Shown here: positions 60,066 through 64,000 of the stretch, in pieces | Numbering within the stretch: position 1 is the first letter of the stretch | How the letters are laid out: every line of letters starts with the position of its first letter | Source: Mariannaea sp. PMI_226 | Taxonomy: Eukaryota; Ascomycota; Sordariomycetes; Hypocreales; Nectriaceae | Length of the DNA: 64,000 nucleotides | Assembly: GCA_024336345.1 (NCBI GenBank) | Contig: JANFOG010000011.1 | Coordinates: forward strand, 124,001 to 188,000 | Reading direction: 5' to 3' | Notes under the pieces: generated by a model | Told to the model about the DNA's origin: nothing | Database searches by the model: none | Seen by the model: only the letters and a program-made list of their open reading frames with translations | Made by a program: the position numbers and the translations under genes

Positions 60066-62668
60066 ATGGCTTCTGCAGTAGCAGATTTAGAGGCTGGTCT
60101 CCAGGCCATGCTCAACCTCAAACCACCAGGAGTTTCTGGTTCTCGCATCACCAGCCTGACCTCACTTTGTGTCTCCAACATTCAGGTATGCCTATAAATT
60201 AAAAAAAAAATTAAAAAGGGATTATATTCTGTCGTCCACATATGCTGACCAATCGTCACTCATAGTCCGAATCTGTTCTCATTCAGAAGATCTATACGCA
60301 CTTCAAAAAGGCACCAGGAACACACAAGTTGGGAGTACTCTACGTCGTAGACTCTGTAACCCGGAAATGGCTCGAGCAGGCAAAGAACCAGGCACAGGCA
60401 ATAGACAGCTCTGCCCCGGATGGAACCTATGCCGCTGGTGTTCACCGAGTGACGGAACTCATGCCCGTTTTGATGAATGACATCTTGCAAACCGCCCCAG
60501 AAGAACAAAAGGTACGCATTCTTGTGCTCGCGAATTTTCCCTTCTGTAGCTCTTCTCATGGATCATGTGCCGCCGGCACATCACACCCGCTGGCTGGCGC
60601 TGCCAACTGCTAAGATCCATGACCGTGATGCCACAACTTGTCTCTCCACTTCGTGTATTTTGAAATGTAACTCACATAGAACCCGACATGCAGGATAAAA
60701 TTAAGAAGCTTCTTGACATCTGGGAGAAGGGCCAGACATTCCCTGTGGCCATGCTTGAATCCTTCAAGGAGAAAATCAATGCCCCACCACCAAAAAGTAC
60801 GTCACTTCTAGACTATCTCACACACAGACCGATCGAGGCTATGCCTTTGGCCTCGAGACATTGCGACATGTATTCTAACCCATATTTTGTCTATTGCAGC
60901 ATTGTCAACCACGCCACCTGGTAGTCCTCCACCAAACCTGGCCGCTTCGCTCCAAGCAGGCTCCGCACCACAAGTCCCTCCACCAGCGTCTAATGGTTCC
61001 TCTATCCTTGAGGCCCTTGCCAACATCGCTCGACAGAATACTTCTGCACCCCCAACCGCTTCAAGTCTCCCGGCCCCAGCAGCGTCGTATAATATGCCTG
61101 GTATGGGATTGCCGCAACCAGTATCGTCGGCTCTTCCTCAGGCTCCGCTGCCTGTATCGTACCCCCCGATATCGCAACCTGTAAATGTGCCATCTATGCC
61201 ACCTTTTGGTTTGCCTCCAATGCCCGGCCAGAATGCTATTCCGGGCGCTATGCCGAACAATACGAGTAATCTGCCCAACCCATTCCCCGCCGCTCCTAGT
61301 GGCGCCGGGGCAGCTGGATCCTCACTAGATCCCAACGTACAGCAGCAGATTCTATTGATTAAGGCTCTTGCCGATCAAGGTGTTCCATTTGACAAGATTC
61401 CGGCTCTGATTCAGGGTATGACTAGTGGCACAACTGCTGGTGCTGCCCCAGCTGCGCAGCCTCCCGTGCCTTTGCCCCAGAGTTCGTATACTGGTCAACC
61501 ATCATGGGGAGGTCCCTTGATGAAGCCAGATGAATCACGTGATCGAGACTATCAAGACCGTGTAAGATCTCCGAGGTATCAGGATCGATCGCGATCTCGA
61601 TCCCCTGATCGTGGTTGGGGTGCTCGTGGCTCGCCTCGCAGTGGACGTGATCGCATGGAGTATGGCCGTAACTCGCCGAATCGTGGTCGCCATGATGACC
61701 GGCGTGGAGGTGATTATCGCCAGCGTAGCCCACCTGGACGCCGTGGCCGAAGTCCTAGCCCCCAACAAGGCCTGCCCAATATCGACAGGTGGATAGAATT
61801 TGATCCCAGTCTCCCTCAAGGTCATATTAAGGTGCTCAGCCGCACACTCTTTGTGGGAGGGGTGACGTGAGTAGTACCCATTTTCTCCAACTGGTGACCC
61901 CAACTTTTGCCCAAACACAGTGATGCTAACCCCAATTCAGCTGCTCTGAGGCCGAGCTCCGCTCCATTTTCAACAGATTTGGTACCGTACAGACTTGCAT
62001 CGTGAATAAGGACAAACGACATGCTTTTGTCAAGATGCTTAGCCGTAAGGATGCCGTCACTGCCAAGGAGAACACGGAAGATAATAGAGGCTTGGAGGTG
62101 TCGCTTCGAGTATGTTTTTTTTTAATGGAAACCCCATCCTCTCTCTTACAGGCATGTATACTAACGACTTTATTAGACTCGTTGGGGTGTTGGCTTCGGT
62201 CCCAGAGACTGCAGCGATTACTCGACAGGCATCAGCATCATCCCCATCCAGAAGCTTACAGATGCAGACAAGAAATGGATGCTGACAGCACCCTATGGAG
62301 GCAGTGGTGGTCGTCCGATTGAAACAGGCATGTGCGTTGAAGAGCCCGATATTGAAATCGGAGCCGGTGTGTCGTCCAAGGCAATCAGCCGTCGCATGCA
62401 AACCGACAAGGGTGGCAGTAATGGGCCCAAGTCGAGTCGCAACCGAGATGAGGACCTGTCTCGTTGGCGTCGAAGCCGAGAGAACAACAGCAGTCACCAC
62501 AATGGTAGCGGTCACCCTCGTCGTGATGATCACCGAGATGATGGAAAGTCCAACGGCCAATCGAACATGATGCCTGGCTTCCCCTTTGGGATCGGCACCT
62601 TGCCCAACGGCATGCCTAACTTTCCAGCTGGCTTTGCCTTCCCCGACCCCAGTCCAAGCGGCAACTAA
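60066..62668 (+). CDS. Nrd1/Seb1-type CID and RRM RNA-binding protein
   Basis: Exons 60066-60185, 60266-60511, 60694-60796, 60900-61866, 61941-62109 and 62177-62668, 698 aa. Residues 1 to about 155 form a CTD-interaction domain (IYTHFKKAPGTHKLGVLYVVDSVTRKWLE; KLLDIWEKGQTFP) that binds the RNA polymerase II C-terminal domain. A Pro/Ala-rich linker follows, then an Arg/Ser/Asp-rich stretch (about 375-445). An RRM starts at about 469 (SRTLFVGGVT as RNP2; RHAFVKM as RNP1). The downstream WGVGFGPRDCSDYSTGIS block is the hallmark of Nrd1/Seb1. In yeasts these proteins act in transcription termination and RNA quality control. Fission yeast Seb1 also affects heterochromatin. No neighbour is functionally linked. 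Confidence 0.93.
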
Positions 62669-64000
62669 TGGCGTGTAAGAGAAAGAGGTTAGAAAAGCTA
62701 GCTTGATGATACCCGGATGGACTCAACGGACTGGGCTGGTATTATTGATTTTTTTTTTAATTGTTGCATTGTTCTGGAGGAGGCGTTGGGAGGCAGACAT
62801 CTCGAATTGCCAGCTTGCTTTGAAAAGAAAAAAACATTACAGGCGACTGAGGAGGATTTTGTGTCTTTACAGGTTCTGGTTAAGCGGCGTTTATATAGCT
62901 ATTCTCGTCCACGGATTCGAGAAGTAATAGCATCCCAAAGGATGAGGAACGACGTGTAGGAAAGAGAAGCAAGACGCTGGTGCTTTCCACTGGCCTCGGC
63001 TTCTGGCTATAGTTGAGAAAAGCAAAAAGAAGAAAAAAAGAATCAATGAGAAGTTCAAGATATATCGCAGACTTACTCCTTCTGTGCCCTTTTATATCGT
63101 ACAGTAAAACTTCGGAGGGGAGATGTATGTCATAACTGCAGACGACGATAGCACCAAATTTAAAGCTTAGTTAAGCCCAGTAACCGACCTTTCATTGGGT
63201 TATGTAACCGCCTGCACGATGATATCTGTATACTTGATGAAGAATACGCCAATATTATTGCAATGTAGAGAGGCCCAATATACAAGGCCCTCTTCTCGAA
63301 AACTCGTAAGAATAAGGGCTCTGATGGTGTTGCCATGTGATGTGATTTGGATATAGCTAGAGAAATGGGCCACCTCGATGCTGAACCTCCCCCAACTTTG
63401 GACCAGAAATTCCAACACGGGCATTAACAGTGTTGAGGCTGATGATTGTACGTATACATATGTGTGTGAGTGTGTGTATGCTGCTAATACACACTAAATA
63501 TATCACATGGAGACGGATGAGGGTCATGATGTGCGTTGATCCTCGCCATCTTCACACAGCAATCAACATTGTTCAATACTACAGTGTAATTGACTAACAT
63601 CGTCAACAAGCACTCTGCCCAAAATAAGTCACCTAGCGGGTCTTCCGGGACTAGAGATATCAAATAGTGGTGCCTTACATTCCAGACCTTGGCCTTCCTT
63701 GTTTCTTTGGAAACTGCGCAAAACTGGCGTTGTGTTGGCATTGCGATGGTTAGACGTCACGATGAAGTCGGCTATCGAGGACGCCAGTCTTGGATAGACG
63801 AGTGTTGGCTGGCGCGGCAGATTTTAGCCCCCACTGATCTTCATTGTTTGTTCAAGGTGAATTCTAACTCAGAGTTCAGTCCATAGTTGATACTATATAC
63901 TGAGATGGACGTTCAGTTCTGGCATGACACAGTTGGTAATCATGACTGTTGGAGTCATCATGGGATCGTCCTCGACTCCATGCATTCTTGAGACTTGCGT
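62669..64000. other. 3' flank of the Nrd1-like gene to window end
   Basis: About 1.3 kb with no gene signal. A (TG)n-like patch occurs near 63460-63478. Confidence 0.6.

Overview
This is nuclear DNA of a filamentous ascomycete. The protein-coding genes carry short GT...AG introns (38-202 bp in my models) with fungal branch-point-like sites. One gene is a Zn2Cys6 transcription factor with a fungal-type middle region. Intergenic DNA is long and rich in homopolymers and microsatellites, with frequent TACCTACC-type words. Protein similarity, judged by eye only, suggests Sordariomycetes and perhaps Hypocreales. I cannot name the species. I see no rRNA, tRNA, CRISPR, intact transposon or prokaryotic feature.

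Layout. 1-983 (-): most of a short-chain dehydrogenase, cut by the window edge. 4447-6249 (-): Avt3-like vacuolar amino-acid transporter without introns. 10310-13546 (+): Zn2Cys6 transcription factor. 13648-14096: a 34-unit, 13-bp minisatellite with RIP-like transitions. 14175-15203 (-): secreted epoxide-hydrolase-like alpha/beta hydrolase. 15.2-20.1 kb: gene-poor, with a G-quadruplex-like array. 20130-20483 (+): small unknown membrane protein. 23253-24685 (+): LtrA-family membrane protein with an overlapping upstream ORF. 26675-27769 (+): WW-domain, prion-like protein. 28247-29174 (-): EMC7. 29898-31749 (-): O-acetylhomoserine sulfhydrylase. 33794-34466 (-): MARVEL-type protein. 34.5-40.7 kb: the largest gene-poor block. 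40677-43010 (+): Faa2-like peroxisomal acyl-CoA synthetase. 43474-46906 (+): 1071-aa WD40 protein. 48299-49505 (-): Yhm2 citrate carrier. 52902-54847 (-): mitochondrial citrate synthase. 60066-62668 (+): Nrd1/Seb1-type CID-RRM RNA-binding protein.

The genes are mostly ordinary housekeeping functions. The stretch from 40 to 55 kb has a metabolic theme: fatty-acid activation, mitochondrial citrate synthesis and citrate export. I found no convincing biosynthetic cluster or new multi-gene system. The signals most worth checking are the mutated minisatellite, the ATGA stop/start overlap at the LtrA gene, the inferred 5-nt first exon of the WD40 gene beside an AT-rich block, and clustered CCTCGG motifs upstream of the Faa2-like gene. 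Exon boundaries were placed by hand from splice consensus and reading-frame continuity.
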